A stretch of 29,641 nucleotides of DNA from Streptosporangiaceae bacterium (GTDB lineage Bacteria; Actinomycetota; Actinomycetes; Streptosporangiales; Streptosporangiaceae). Each line of letters starts with the position of its first letter. Position 1 is the stretch's first letter. The notes below the pieces were generated by a model. It did no database searches. It saw nothing but the letters and a program-made list of their open reading frames with translations, and was not told where the DNA came from. Below are positions 1-8,420 of the stretch, one piece after another. Position numbers and translations under genes: made by a program. The DNA is taken from the NCBI GenBank assembly GCA_030039095.1, contig JASHQP010000317.1, positions 1 to 29,641 of the forward strand, given 5' to 3'.

Positions 1-1627
1 CGAACAGCGGCTCGCCGGTCGGCTCGAAGCCAGGCCCGTCGAAGCTCCAGCCGCCGTAAGCAAACACCTGGATATTGCATTTCGGGCCCATCGGCGCGCA
101 CGGGGCGCTCTCGCCGATGATCGTGTCGAACGACTGCCCGACGAGCGTGACGTCGATGCCGGCCTGCGACTCCTCTGACTTGATAGCCTGCCAGGTCTCC
201 GTGGCGGCCGCCACGCCGGTCGAGTAGACGAACGTGAGCTTGAGCTGCTCGCCCTTGGTGATGCCGACGCCGCACTTGGACGGATCCTGGCAGGTCATCA
301 CGCCGCCGACCTCCGACCAGCCGTGGCTGGTCAGCAGCGCCTTGGCCTTCGCCGGGTTATACGGGTACGGGCCCTGCCCGCCGTTCTCCTTCTCGATCGC
401 CGGCTCGAACGGGTTCGACGGGACGGTCGGGACCGCCCCCGAGACCACCGACGCGTACCCGCGCCAGATCGCCTTGCTGATGCCGGGCTGGTTCTCGGCA
501 TACTGCATGGCCTGGCGGATGTACAGCTGCCGGACCAGGTCACCCACCTGCGGGTTGTTGAAGTTCGGCTGCGCGTACTGGATGCCGTAAGAGAAGAACG
601 GCTCCAGGTAGTAGGAGCTGCCCAGCGGGTTGACCGACGGCAGCGGCGAGTTGCTCGGCTTCTGCGGCAGATCCTGGGTGGGGATGTAGCCAATATCGAC
701 CTGCCCGGTCTTCAGCGCGGTGTACTCGGCCGAGTCGGCCGTGTACGGCAGGAACCTGACGGCGGACAGCCTCGGCTTGGGCGTGCCGGAGTAGTTCTTG
801 TTCGGCACCATCGTCACGTTGCCGTCGGTGTTGAAGCTGGACAGCTTCCACGGTCCGTCGACAACCGACCACAGCGGGCTGGTCGCGTACGTGGAGGCGA
901 TCTTTGCCTGCGCGGTGAGGAAGGTGTAGACGGCCTTGCACTTGGCCCAGCCGTCGGCCGCGCTGTCGGTGCTGCAGCCGCCGCTGCCGGGCTTGGCGCC
1001 CAGGCTCGTGACGTCCCACGCCAGCGGCATCGGGTTCAGCTCGGCGAGCTGGTTGTAGGTGTACCAGAGGCTGGAGTAGGGCTTGTTCAGCTGCATCGTC
1101 ACCTGATTGGGCCCGGTCGCTTTGTACGACACGACGTTGTCCGGGAGCAGGCCGACGGAGTACGCGTACCAGTTGGCCTTCTCCGCCTTGGCCATGTTCA
1201 GGAAGAAGATCAGCGACTGGGCGTCGACGCTCTCGCCGTCGGACCACTTCCAGCCCTTCATGTTGACCACCACGGTCCTGCCGCCGTTGCTGTAAACGGG
1301 CGGCTCAGCCGGGGATAGCGGGTAGTTGATGGTGACGTTGGTGTTGGTGTTGTTACCGAACATGTACAGCGGCCGGTACATGAGCCACTGGAACTGGTTG
1401 TCGTTGAAAACGCTGGCGTTCGTGATCGCGTAGAACGGGAAGATGTAGCTGAGGGTGATCCCGGCCTCCAGCGACACCGTCGCCGTGCCCCCCTTGACCG
1501 GGACACCCGACGAGGCCGAGTTGCTGCCGCCTCCGCTGCCGCTGGAACTGCAGGCGGCGGCGACCAGCGAAACCACGCCCACGGCGGCAACCGCCCCGAG
1601 GCGCAGCTTGCGTCTCCACAGATTCAT
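1..1627 (-). CDS. ABC transporter substrate-binding lipoprotein, family 5 (partial, 3' end outside window)
   Basis: Reading leftward from an ATG at 1627, the frame stays open to the window edge (542 codons). The N-terminus is a lipoprotein signal: basic n-region (MNLWRRKLRL), hydrophobic core and lipobox VAAAC with the acylated Cys at residue 26, then a Ser/Gly linker. The mature part has the features of SBP_bac_5 (OppA/DppA/nickel-binding) proteins: a GGTATVSLEAG start, WLMYRPLYMF, GWKWSDGESVDAQSLIFFLNM, and GLVRQ-like repeat strands later. A strong ribosome site (AAGGAG, 5 nt spacing) supports the start. It should capture peptides or another small solute outside the membrane for an ABC importer, whose permease and ATPase genes would lie to the left, beyond the window. 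The ligand cannot be deduced. Family assignment is confident. Confidence 0.93.
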   Translation of the reverse strand, partial: MNLWRRKLRLGAVAAVGVVSLVAAACSSSGSGGGSNSASSGVPVKGGTATVSLEAGITLSYIFPFYAITNASVFNDNQFQWLMYRPLYMFGNNTNTNVTINYPLSPAEPPVYSNGGRTVVVNMKGWKWSDGESVDAQSLIFFLNMAKAEKANWYAYSVGLLPDNVVSYKATGPNQVTMQLNKPYSSLWYTYNQLAELNPMPLAWDVTSLGAKPGSGGCSTDSAADGWAKCKAVYTFLTAQAKIASTYATSPLWSVVDGPWKLSSFNTDGNVTMVPNKNYSGTPKPRLSAVRFLPYTADSAEYTALKTGQVDIGYIPTQDLPQKPSNSPLPSVNPLGSSYYLEPFFSYGIQYAQPNFNNPQVGDLVRQLYIRQAMQYAENQPGISKAIWRGYASVVSGAVPTVPSNPFEPAIEKENGGQGPYPYNPAKAKALLTSHGWSEVGGVMTCQDPSKCGVGITKGEQLKLTFVYSTGVAAATETWQAIKSEESQAGIDVTLVGQSFDTIIGESAPCAPMGPKCNIQVFAYGGWSFDGPGFEPTGEPLF

Positions 1628-1761
1628 GTGCGCTCCTTCCGCAAGAGCATGCGTGTCCCTGATCAGGCGATCCCTGGTGATGCCCAAGCGGTCATTCCCG
1701 CCCAATAGGAGCAGTCACTGGCAGTGATCATCGGCCAGAGCCGTGCCGATGTCAGGACTAG

Positions 1762-1777
1762 CTCGAAGAACTTCGAG
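1762..1777. promoter_or_regulatory. Perfect palindrome in the divergent intergenic region, candidate operator
   Basis: CTCGAAG-AA-CTTCGAG is a perfect 7-bp inverted repeat with a 2-nt centre. It lies about 100 bp upstream of the ArsR-like gene and 135 bp upstream of the binding-protein gene. Size and symmetry suit a winged-helix dimer such as the neighbouring ArsR-like regulator. The link is inferred from position only. Confidence 0.4.
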
Positions 1778-1877
1778 GTCACGATCCGGTGGCGCCCCGG
1801 TCACGGCCTGAGATCTCCTCGCGCACACGGGGCAGCCGGACTGGTCAGCCCCGGCCCGGCGGGCGCACGGTAGTTAC

Positions 1878-2897
1878 ATGGGTGAAACCGCGACGATCTC
1901 GGCAACATCGGCTCTCGAGGCCCATGAACGACAGCGCAGTGTCCCCGATGTGCCGGCGGTCTCGGTCGTGATGGCCCCGGCGCAATCGCTGCTCACGCTG
2001 TTGATTCAGGCAGCGTCCGGGCAGAGGTGGGGCGCGCCGGCCAGCCTCCTCGCCGCGATCCGTCACGGCCTGCGCCCGCAGTCACGATTCGCCGCGAAGT
2101 CGTTCACCGAACGCGGCTGGACAGCTGTGCCGGATTCCTGCGCGCCGCTCTCACCCCTGGCCGACTCATCAGTCGCCGACCACGTCACCAGGCTGCGGGA
2201 CCTGCCTGCCGCCACGCTGACCCGCGAACTGCTGGCCGCCCGCGGCGGCGACTGTCCCCCGTGCTGGCGACCCGCAGCCGAACAGCCACGGCGCTGGCTC
2301 AACTCCATGGCCGACGCGTCGCTGGACATCTGGGCGGTGGCCGAGCCCAGGTGGCGGGCGGCCGGGCCACTGCTGGATCGCGAGATCCGGCGGGTCGGCA
2401 CGGCCGCGGTGCGGGGCGGAATGGCCCTGCTGCTGAACAGCCTGCACCCGGGCCTGCGCTACCAGGGCGGGGCGTTCACCTACACGCCGCCGTGCAATCA
2501 GTTCGCGCTTCATTCGCTCGGCTCCGTCGGCGCGCGCCACCTGGTGCTGGTGCCGATGATCGCCGGCTGTAACGCGGTGCTGTTCAGCTTCGACGTCGAC
2601 GACGTCTGCTATATCGGCTACCCGGTCTCCCACCCCCGTGCGGGCGCGCAGGAAACGGCCGACAACGCGCTCGCGACGATCCTGGGCCCGGTGCGCGCCG
2701 CCATACTTCAGGTTCTTCGCCAGCCGCTGACCGTAGGCGATGTGGCCGTGGCGGTGCACTGCGCGCCGACCACCGCGACCTACCACCTGCACCAGCTGGC
2801 CAAGGCCGGCCTGATTGCCCGCGAGAAGTCCGGGTCGAGCGTATGGATCAGCCGCAGCGCCCGCGGTGACGAGCTGACCGATCTGCTCTCGGGCTGA
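1878..2897 (+). CDS. ArsR-like winged-helix transcriptional regulator
   Basis: 339 residues. The last ~80 residues form a winged-helix DNA-binding domain of the ArsR type (LGPVRAAILQVLRQPLTVGDVAVAV, then the recognition helix TTATYHLHQLAKAGLI and a wing with Gly-Ser-Ser). The preceding ~240 residues match the long N-terminal effector or dimer domain found in many actinobacterial ArsR-like proteins, far longer than classic metal-sensing ArsR (about 100 residues). No metal-binding Cys motif (CxC) is seen. The start is uncertain: no clear ribosome site precedes 1878, and the Met at residue 32 (position 1971) is an alternative. Transcribed away from the solute-binding protein gene, which it may control. 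Ligand unknown. Confidence 0.8.
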   Translation: MGETATISATSALEAHERQRSVPDVPAVSVVMAPAQSLLTLLIQAASGQRWGAPASLLAAIRHGLRPQSRFAAKSFTERGWTAVPDSCAPLSPLADSSVADHVTRLRDLPAATLTRELLAARGGDCPPCWRPAAEQPRRWLNSMADASLDIWAVAEPRWRAAGPLLDREIRRVGTAAVRGGMALLLNSLHPGLRYQGGAFTYTPPCNQFALHSLGSVGARHLVLVPMIAGCNAVLFSFDVDDVCYIGYPVSHPRAGAQETADNALATILGPVRAAILQVLRQPLTVGDVAVAVHCAPTTATYHLHQLAKAGLIAREKSGSSVWISRSARGDELTDLLSG

Positions 2898-2963
2898 CCG
2901 CCTCGAGGTTGCTGGCGATCGCGGTGAGCTGCGCGGCGGGGTCCCGGGCCCCGGGTTCAGCGA

Positions 2964-4115
2964 TCACGGACCTGCTGCGGGGAGATGGGCAGCGGCGACG
3001 ATGCGTGAACGCAGGCGGTCCAGGGCGTCCGTGCGCGCTCCGATGAGCGCCGGCTCATCGGCCAGCGTTGCGGCCCGGACCGGGACGGGCCGGGGCAGGC
3101 GTGCCGCCTCCGCCGCGATGGCCTCGAGGATCACCGTTTCGCAGCCCCACGAACCCCCGATGATGACGACCCCGGAGTCGGCGAGCGCCACGGCGGCGGC
3201 GAGGATCCCGCTGACGGCCCGGGCCAGGATCTGACGTATGGCCGCGGCCCGGGGCTGCGCGCCGGTCGCCGCGGCAAGCAGGCGGCCGGCGTCGATGGCG
3301 GTGGAGCCGGGCCTCCTCAGCTCCAGCGCCCCGAAAACGTCGATCAGGCGCATCGCCTGCCCCTGCGGGCCGGTGGTGACGAGGTGAGCGATCTCGCCGG
3401 CGAAGCCGGCACGCCCGCGGATGACCGTGCCGTCGCTGATGACCGCGGCGCCCAGCCCGTCGCCCAGGAAGACATAGGTGAAGTCGCTGAGCTCCGGGGC
3501 GCTGTCGTGTTCAGCCTGCGCCGCCCAGTTCACGTCGTTGTCCACGATGACGGGGCCGTCGACGTGCGGTGCCAGGATCCCGACGGGATCCAGCTCGCCC
3601 AGCAGGAAGTGCTCGTCGGGCAGCCGGACCAGCCGGCCAGTGGCCCGGTCCACCGGGCCGGCGGCGCTGACCACCGCCAGGCGGGCCGTTGTCGCGGCCT
3701 CCCGCAGGGCCTTGACGGCGACACGTTGCAGCGCACTGCCGATCTGGCTGGGCCGAGCGAGCCTGCGGATCTTGTCTTCTGCCCGGGAGACGGTCCTGCC
3801 GTAGGCGTCGACGCACTCGGCCACGGCGCCCTCGGGAGCAATGCTGACGGCCAGGGCGCTGCCAACGCTGGCAGCGAGGGCGTAATACGACCCGACGCGG
3901 CCACGGCCACGGCCGCCCACCGTTCGCTCGCCGGTGCTGGCGACGAATCCCGCCTCGGCCAGGCGGCGAACGCTCTCGCCAACGGCGGGCTTGGACATGC
4001 CCGTCGCGGTGGCCAGTTCGGCCCGTGTCAGCCGCCGCTGCCGCATGAGCTCACGCAGGACGTGCTCGTCGGTCAGCGACCGGAGGAGCTCCGGCGATGG
4101 CTTGGGCGGGCTCAC
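2964..4115 (-). CDS. ROK-family transcriptional repressor
   Basis: 383 residues. The N-terminal ~70 residues are a MarR-like winged helix (LRELMRQRRLTRAELATATGMSKPAVGESVRRLAEAGFV). From about residue 80 there is a ROK (NagC/Mlc/XylR-like) sugar-kinase fold with the conserved VDNDVNWAAQAEH segment, and GDGLGAAVISDGTVIRGRAGFAGEIAHL resembling the phosphate-1/2 loops. The usual ROK zinc motif (HxxGxxxCxCGxxGC) is absent after EIAHL, so kinase activity is unlikely and it should act as a sugar-responsive repressor. It starts at a GTG only 6 nt from a TAGAAT -10 box, consistent with a leaderless message. It is divergent from the DUF1479/Gfo-Idh-MocA unit and probably controls both directions. Confidence 0.92.
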   Translation of the reverse strand: MSPPKPSPELLRSLTDEHVLRELMRQRRLTRAELATATGMSKPAVGESVRRLAEAGFVASTGERTVGGRGRGRVGSYYALAASVGSALAVSIAPEGAVAECVDAYGRTVSRAEDKIRRLARPSQIGSALQRVAVKALREAATTARLAVVSAAGPVDRATGRLVRLPDEHFLLGELDPVGILAPHVDGPVIVDNDVNWAAQAEHDSAPELSDFTYVFLGDGLGAAVISDGTVIRGRAGFAGEIAHLVTTGPQGQAMRLIDVFGALELRRPGSTAIDAGRLLAAATGAQPRAAAIRQILARAVSGILAAAVALADSGVVIIGGSWGCETVILEAIAAEAARLPRPVPVRAATLADEPALIGARTDALDRLRSRIVAAAHLPAAGP

Positions 4116-4121
4116 AGCCTA

Positions 4122-4195
4122 ATTCTAGTAAGGGACCTTGCCTGGAAAGCTCACGCCTCTTATAGTCATTCTAAGTAATGGTCCCTTCCTAGGAA
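4122..4195. promoter_or_regulatory. Divergent ROK/DUF1479 promoter with repeated operator
   Basis: ATTCTAGTAAGG (from 4122) is repeated in the same orientation as ATTCTAAGTAATGG (from 4168). In addition AAGGGACC (4130-4137) and GGTCCCTT (4180-4187) form an inverted pair that extends outward to TTCTAG and CTAGGAA; TTCCTAGGAA (4186-4195) is itself a perfect palindrome. Rightward promoter: TTGCCT (4138-4143), 17-nt spacer, TATAGT (4161-4166). Leftward -10: TAGAAT (complement of 4122-4127). One repeat covers the leftward -10 and the other lies across the expected rightward start site, which fits repression of both genes by the ROK protein. Confidence 0.65.
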
Positions 4196-4205
4196 GAGTG
4201 CTGCC

Positions 4206-5504
4206 ATGCCACAGCCCGACACCGCCACGCTGCCCACGCTGCCCCACTGGGAGCAGGCACCGGCGGACATCCCCGCCGCCATCAGGCAGGTCAAAGCGGC
4301 CTTGCGGGCTCGCATCGAGGCCTCGGGCCGCACGGTCGACGAAATCCTCGCCGTCGTCGAACGCCAGCTGGCGGCGGAAGTCGGCGAGATCGTCACCGCC
4401 CGGGAGCGTGGCGAGGCGGTCTGGCCGGTCATCGACTACGCGGACATCGAGGCCGGCACCGTCTCCCCCGGGGCGCGGGCACTGCTGCACCGGCGTGGCT
4501 GCCTGGTGGTTCGCGGGCACTTCGACCGGGACCAGGCGCTGACCTGGGACCGGAACTTCATGGACTACGTGGAGTCCAACCAGTTCTTCGAGCACTACCG
4601 CGGTCCCGCCGACGACTTCTTCGCCAGCGTGGATTCCGAGCCCGAGATCTACCCCATCTACTGGTCGCCGCCGCAGATGCAGGCCCGGCAGCACGACCGG
4701 ATGGCCCGGGTGCAGGCGTTCCTCAACGGCCTGTGGAAACACGAATCCGAAGGCGCGCAATGGTTCGACCCCGGCCGCTACCTGCTGTATCCGGACCGGG
4801 TCCGGCGCCGGCCGCCGGGCACCGACTCCGCTGGCCTCGGCCCTCACCTCGACCCGGGCTCCATCGACCTGTGGATGATCCAGGGCTACCAGAAGGCGTT
4901 CCGTCACCTCTTCGACGGCACCGTGGAGCAATACGACCCCTGGGACGCTGCCTACCGCACCACCGCTCCCCAGTATCCCGCCAGCACGATGTGCTCGGCG
5001 TTCCGCACGTTCCAGGGCTGGACCGCGATGTCCGACATGGGTCACGACCAGGGTGTCCTGCACACGGTCCCGATCCCCGGCGCGATGGCCTACCTCATGC
5101 TGCGCCCGCTGCTCGACGACGTCCCCGGCGACGACATGTGCGGCGTCGCCATCGGCCAGGCGTTCCCCGCAACCGAGCAGTGGCACCACCTGCTCCTGCC
5201 GGCCCTCACCGGCATTCCCGACGTCCGGGCCGGCGACTCGGTGTGGTGGCACTGCGACATGATCCACAGCGTGGCACCCGTGACTGACCAGCAGGGATGG
5301 GGCAACGTCATGTACATACCGGCCGCGCCCTGGTGCCCGCGCAACGAACGGTACGCACCCAGCGTCCGGGAGACCTTCCTCACCGGGTCCAGCCCCAGCG
5401 ACTTCCCGGGCGAGCACTACGAGCACACCTGGGCCAACCGGTTCGGGGTCCAGGACCTCAACGGCACCGGCCGGCGCGGGCTCGGCCTCGGGCGGTCCCG
5501 GTGA
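4206..5504 (+). CDS. DUF1479 family protein (YbiU-like), putative 2-oxoglutarate/Fe(II) dioxygenase
   Basis: 432 residues, the usual size for DUF1479. Family hallmarks are visible: RGCLVVRGHFDRDQALTWD near residues 97-115, the metal triad candidate H214-x-D216 in LGPHLDPGSIDLW, and the distal His354 in GDSVWWHCDMIHSV, followed by GNVMYIPAAPWCPRN. Members belong to the phytanoyl-CoA dioxygenase-like cupin fold, and the physiological substrate is unknown. It is the first gene of a two-gene unit; its TGA overlaps the GTG of the oxidoreductase gene by 4 nt, implying translational coupling. A ROK-type regulator lies divergently, so a sugar or sugar-derived substrate is plausible but inferred. Confidence 0.88.
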   Translation: MPQPDTATLPTLPHWEQAPADIPAAIRQVKAALRARIEASGRTVDEILAVVERQLAAEVGEIVTARERGEAVWPVIDYADIEAGTVSPGARALLHRRGCLVVRGHFDRDQALTWDRNFMDYVESNQFFEHYRGPADDFFASVDSEPEIYPIYWSPPQMQARQHDRMARVQAFLNGLWKHESEGAQWFDPGRYLLYPDRVRRRPPGTDSAGLGPHLDPGSIDLWMIQGYQKAFRHLFDGTVEQYDPWDAAYRTTAPQYPASTMCSAFRTFQGWTAMSDMGHDQGVLHTVPIPGAMAYLMLRPLLDDVPGDDMCGVAIGQAFPATEQWHHLLLPALTGIPDVRAGDSVWWHCDMIHSVAPVTDQQGWGNVMYIPAAPWCPRNERYAPSVRETFLTGSSPSDFPGEHYEHTWANRFGVQDLNGTGRRGLGLGRSR

Positions 5505-6433
5505 CCCGGCCGTTGCGGTTCGGCCTGGTCGGCACCGGTCACTGGGCGCAGATCGCGCACGCGCCCGCGCTCGCTTCCACCGAAGGCATCGAATTCGCCG
5601 CTGTCTGGGGCCGCAACTCCGGCGCCGCGGCGCAACTGGCTGCCACCCACAACGCGACGGCGTGCAGCGACCTCGATGACTTCCTGGCCAGCGTCGACGC
5701 GGTCGCCTTCGCCGTGCCACCGGATGTACAGGCCCCGATCGCTACCCGCGCCGCCCGGGCTGGCAAGCACCTGCTCCTGGAAAAGCCGGTTGCGATCGCA
5801 CCGGCGGATGCCGACACCCTGACCGCGGCGGTGGACAGCGCCCGCGTGGCATCCGTCGTCTTCTTCACCGCCCGGTTTCAGGCCGACGTGCGGGCCTGGC
5901 TCGCCGAGGTGCTGGCGGCCGGCGGATGGGCAGGGGGGTGTGCAGTCTGGCTCGGCTCGGCCATGCGCCGGGGCAGCCCGTTCAACACCCCGTGGCGCCG
6001 CGAAAAGGGAGGGCTGTGGGATCTGGCCCCGCACGTGATCTCACTGCTGTGGGCCAGTCTCGGCGCGGTGCATTCGGTCACCGCGGAAGCCGGCCAGGGA
6101 GACGTCACCCATCTCGTCCTGCACCACGAAGCGGGGCTGACCAGCACCGTGACGGTAACCCTGGGCCAGCCGCAGGGCGCAGAGTTCTCCGAACTGTACC
6201 TGTGGGGAGAACCGGGCCGGTCGGCCTGTCCCACGGAGACCGAAGACCCGGTGATCCCGCTGCGGACCGCCCTCACCGAACTGGCGGCCAATGCCCAGTC
6301 CGGGCACGTCGGCCACCCCTGCGACGTCCGCTTCGGGCGCGAGATAGGGCACCTGCTCGCCGGCGCCCAGCGCCAGATCGGCTCCTGCCAGACCCCAGGC
6401 TACCCAGCCTGCCGGGCCGAATCCAGGCAGTGA
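5501..6433 (+). CDS. Gfo/Idh/MocA family NAD(P)-dependent oxidoreductase
   Basis: 310 residues from the GTG that overlaps the preceding stop (GTGA); longer reading of the same frame upstream lies inside the DUF1479 gene and has no homology. The Rossmann start is FGLVGTGHWAQ (residues 7-17); the family signature EKP occurs at 94-96 (LLLEKPVA), and the substrate-side helix GGLWDLAPHVISLLW follows near 170. The C-terminal alpha/beta domain is slightly short compared with the usual 330-380 residues. Members oxidise or reduce hydroxyl groups on sugars, inositols or related ligands. Coupling to the DUF1479 oxygenase and a ROK regulator suggests a shared carbohydrate-like pathway (inference). Confidence 0.88.
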   Translation: MTRPLRFGLVGTGHWAQIAHAPALASTEGIEFAAVWGRNSGAAAQLAATHNATACSDLDDFLASVDAVAFAVPPDVQAPIATRAARAGKHLLLEKPVAIAPADADTLTAAVDSARVASVVFFTARFQADVRAWLAEVLAAGGWAGGCAVWLGSAMRRGSPFNTPWRREKGGLWDLAPHVISLLWASLGAVHSVTAEAGQGDVTHLVLHHEAGLTSTVTVTLGQPQGAEFSELYLWGEPGRSACPTETEDPVIPLRTALTELAANAQSGHVGHPCDVRFGREIGHLLAGAQRQIGSCQTPGYPACRAESRQ

Positions 6434-6487
6434 TCATCGTGACGGTGCGACCAGGCCGGCGTACCCGTGGTCGGGCGGCATGAAAAC

Positions 6488-8410
6488 TCATGATGACGGG
6501 CCGGGTACGTCGAGGGTCGGATTGCGGTCGAAGAAGCCCCATGGGCGCAATCGGAACCCGCAGGTCTCGACGGGCATCACCGGCCAGTCCTCCGGCCTGG
6601 GGATGTGCGAGAGCCCGAAGGTGTGCCACAGCACCACGTCCTGAGCCTCGAGCGGCCGGTCCCGAGCGGTCCACTCGGGCAGGCCCAGCCCGCCGGGATG
6701 CTGGTTTGGGTACTCCCCGCCGGCGTGACGTTCCTCCGGGTCGAACTGGGTTACCCAGAGATGGTGGCGAGCGAACGCGGCCCGCTTCCCGAGGGGCGTA
6801 TCGGGAGCCCCGAGCAGCAGAGGGGAGGCTTGCGGCATCAGCCGGTAGCCGGTCGGCTGACCGAGCCCGTTCCTTCGCTCGGAGCTCACGACGACCCAGG
6901 TTCGTCCTGCCGCCGGATCGCCGCAACGCCTGGCTGAGCTCTCGCTCGCCATCGGCGTCGAGCGGGTCACCATCGCGTTGCCCCACGGGTTGGCGGGGCC
7001 AGCTGGCGCCGCAGTGAGGTCCAGCTCGTACACGGTGTTCGCGGTGCCGTCGACGTCCATGTCGATGCGGGCGTTGAAGAGGTGCTGGTGATACATCGCG
7101 CCGAGCCCTGGTGCGACGACGGACGAATACCGGTCCTCGGCCCCGTTCAGCGCTTTCGTCTGCATCACCCCGGTCAGCTTCACCTCTAGTTCGAGCGTGC
7201 CGTCCAGGTAGAAGTACCAGTAGTAACCGTACTCGTAATTGAGGTTGGTCCCGATAAAGGACAGCACGAGGCGGCGCTGGCGGCGAACCTGCGTATGGTC
7301 ATCGACGAAGTCCCAGTGCTTCCACAGGATCGAGTAGTCCTCCTCGTGCAGGCAGACTGCCTGCGGGGTAACGAGGGGCTCGCCCCGGTCGTCATGAGTG
7401 GTCACATCGAAATAGCGGATGGCACCCAGGCAGTCGCATCCGAGCTCGAGCGAGTTGATGCCCCGGCCGATGCCGAAGTCGCCGACGTCGAACGCGCCCT
7501 GCCAGTAGTGCGCCGGGCTGGGGTCGCCGTACGGCACGACCATTTCCGAGAGAGAAATCCGGTGCGCGATTGGCCGCACTTCGCCGTCAGCCTCGAAGCC
7601 GACCGTGTGCAGGACGAGACCCTCGCGCGCGTTGAAGGACCACCTGAGCCGCCAGCGCTGCCAGGCGATCTCGTGCCCGCGCACGTCGAAGCTGGGCCCG
7701 TCCGGCTGGGATATCTCGATCGGCCTGAGGTCGCGCCGCATGGTGCCCACCGCCGCGGGGTCATACCGTCCAGGATCAGCGGGGACAGCGACGGGCTCGG
7801 GGTCGAGGACGTCGACGACCTGCATGTCGTCGAGGTCGACGTACGCCACGACTCCCTCGATCGGCCGGGCGTACGGCAGGTCGGGCGGGCGCTCCCGCAC
7901 ATAGGCGAGCGATGCGCACAGCCGCCTCCCCTCGTGCGCCGCGATGCCGAAGTTCCCGATCATCCAGGCGTCGATCCGGACGTGGGCGATATCGATCCCG
8001 CGGCGGCGGATGGCCTCCCGCCACCGCGCGTCGGCCCTCACCAGGTCTGCTGCCTCGTCGTACTCCGCGAGCAGCAGCGGGCCCTGCAGGCCCGGCCGGC
8101 GGGTCCACTGCACGATCTCCCGGGTGCCCAGCGCCACGACGCCGTCGTAGAGGTCATTGCCGCAGCGGTCATGGACGGCGACCCAGGCCAGCCGCTCGGC
8201 CGGCTGGCCGGGGCGGAACCGGCGCACGCTGTCCTTTGCGGGCTCCTGCAGGCGGATCGCCGGGAAGCAGACGTTGCCGGACAGCGTGGCCTTCTCGAGC
8301 ACGACGTCGCGGGCGGTGCGGATCTCGTCTGCCGACAGCGGATCAAGCGGATGGGCATGAGCCCGGAGACTGCCCGCGGCCCCGGCCGTCGCCGCCTCGC
8401 CTGGCCTCAT
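6488..8410 (-). CDS. Copper amine oxidase (topaquinone-dependent primary-amine oxidase)
   Basis: 640 residues, matching bacterial homodimeric enzymes such as Arthrobacter phenylethylamine oxidase. Catalytic features are all present: base Asp308 (in WQGAFDVGDFGIG), the topaquinone Tyr392 in T-N-L-N-Y-E-Y, copper ligands His441 and His443 (MYHQHLFNARID) and His602 (GLSHIPRPEDWPVMP), and the family ending GFFDRNPTLDVP. It converts a primary amine, O2 and water to aldehyde, ammonia and H2O2. No signal peptide is seen, so it is probably cytoplasmic. It lies 10 nt downstream of the APC permease with GGAGG before its ATG, so the two form one operon: import, then oxidation. The opposite-strand aromatic-ring genes suggest an aromatic amine substrate. 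Confidence 0.96.
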   Translation of the reverse strand: MRPGEAATAGAAGSLRAHAHPLDPLSADEIRTARDVVLEKATLSGNVCFPAIRLQEPAKDSVRRFRPGQPAERLAWVAVHDRCGNDLYDGVVALGTREIVQWTRRPGLQGPLLLAEYDEAADLVRADARWREAIRRRGIDIAHVRIDAWMIGNFGIAAHEGRRLCASLAYVRERPPDLPYARPIEGVVAYVDLDDMQVVDVLDPEPVAVPADPGRYDPAAVGTMRRDLRPIEISQPDGPSFDVRGHEIAWQRWRLRWSFNAREGLVLHTVGFEADGEVRPIAHRISLSEMVVPYGDPSPAHYWQGAFDVGDFGIGRGINSLELGCDCLGAIRYFDVTTHDDRGEPLVTPQAVCLHEEDYSILWKHWDFVDDHTQVRRQRRLVLSFIGTNLNYEYGYYWYFYLDGTLELEVKLTGVMQTKALNGAEDRYSSVVAPGLGAMYHQHLFNARIDMDVDGTANTVYELDLTAAPAGPANPWGNAMVTRSTPMASESSARRCGDPAAGRTWVVVSSERRNGLGQPTGYRLMPQASPLLLGAPDTPLGKRAAFARHHLWVTQFDPEERHAGGEYPNQHPGGLGLPEWTARDRPLEAQDVVLWHTFGLSHIPRPEDWPVMPVETCGFRLRPWGFFDRNPTLDVPGPSS

Positions 8411-8420
8411 CGCACCTCCG

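Noticed and set aside
323..1318. Long rightward open frame opposite the binding protein gene
   Set aside because: Arg/Val-rich text typical of the antisense of a high-GC gene; the leftward frame has a full lipoprotein with family motifs.
1762..1777. LexA/SOS box
   Set aside because: The actinobacterial box needs GAAC-N4-GTTC; here GAAG-AA-CTTC has a shorter centre and different arms, and no repair gene is adjacent.
4125..5720. 531-codon leftward open frame
   Set aside because: Lies antisense to the DUF1479 gene, low-complexity composition, no domains.
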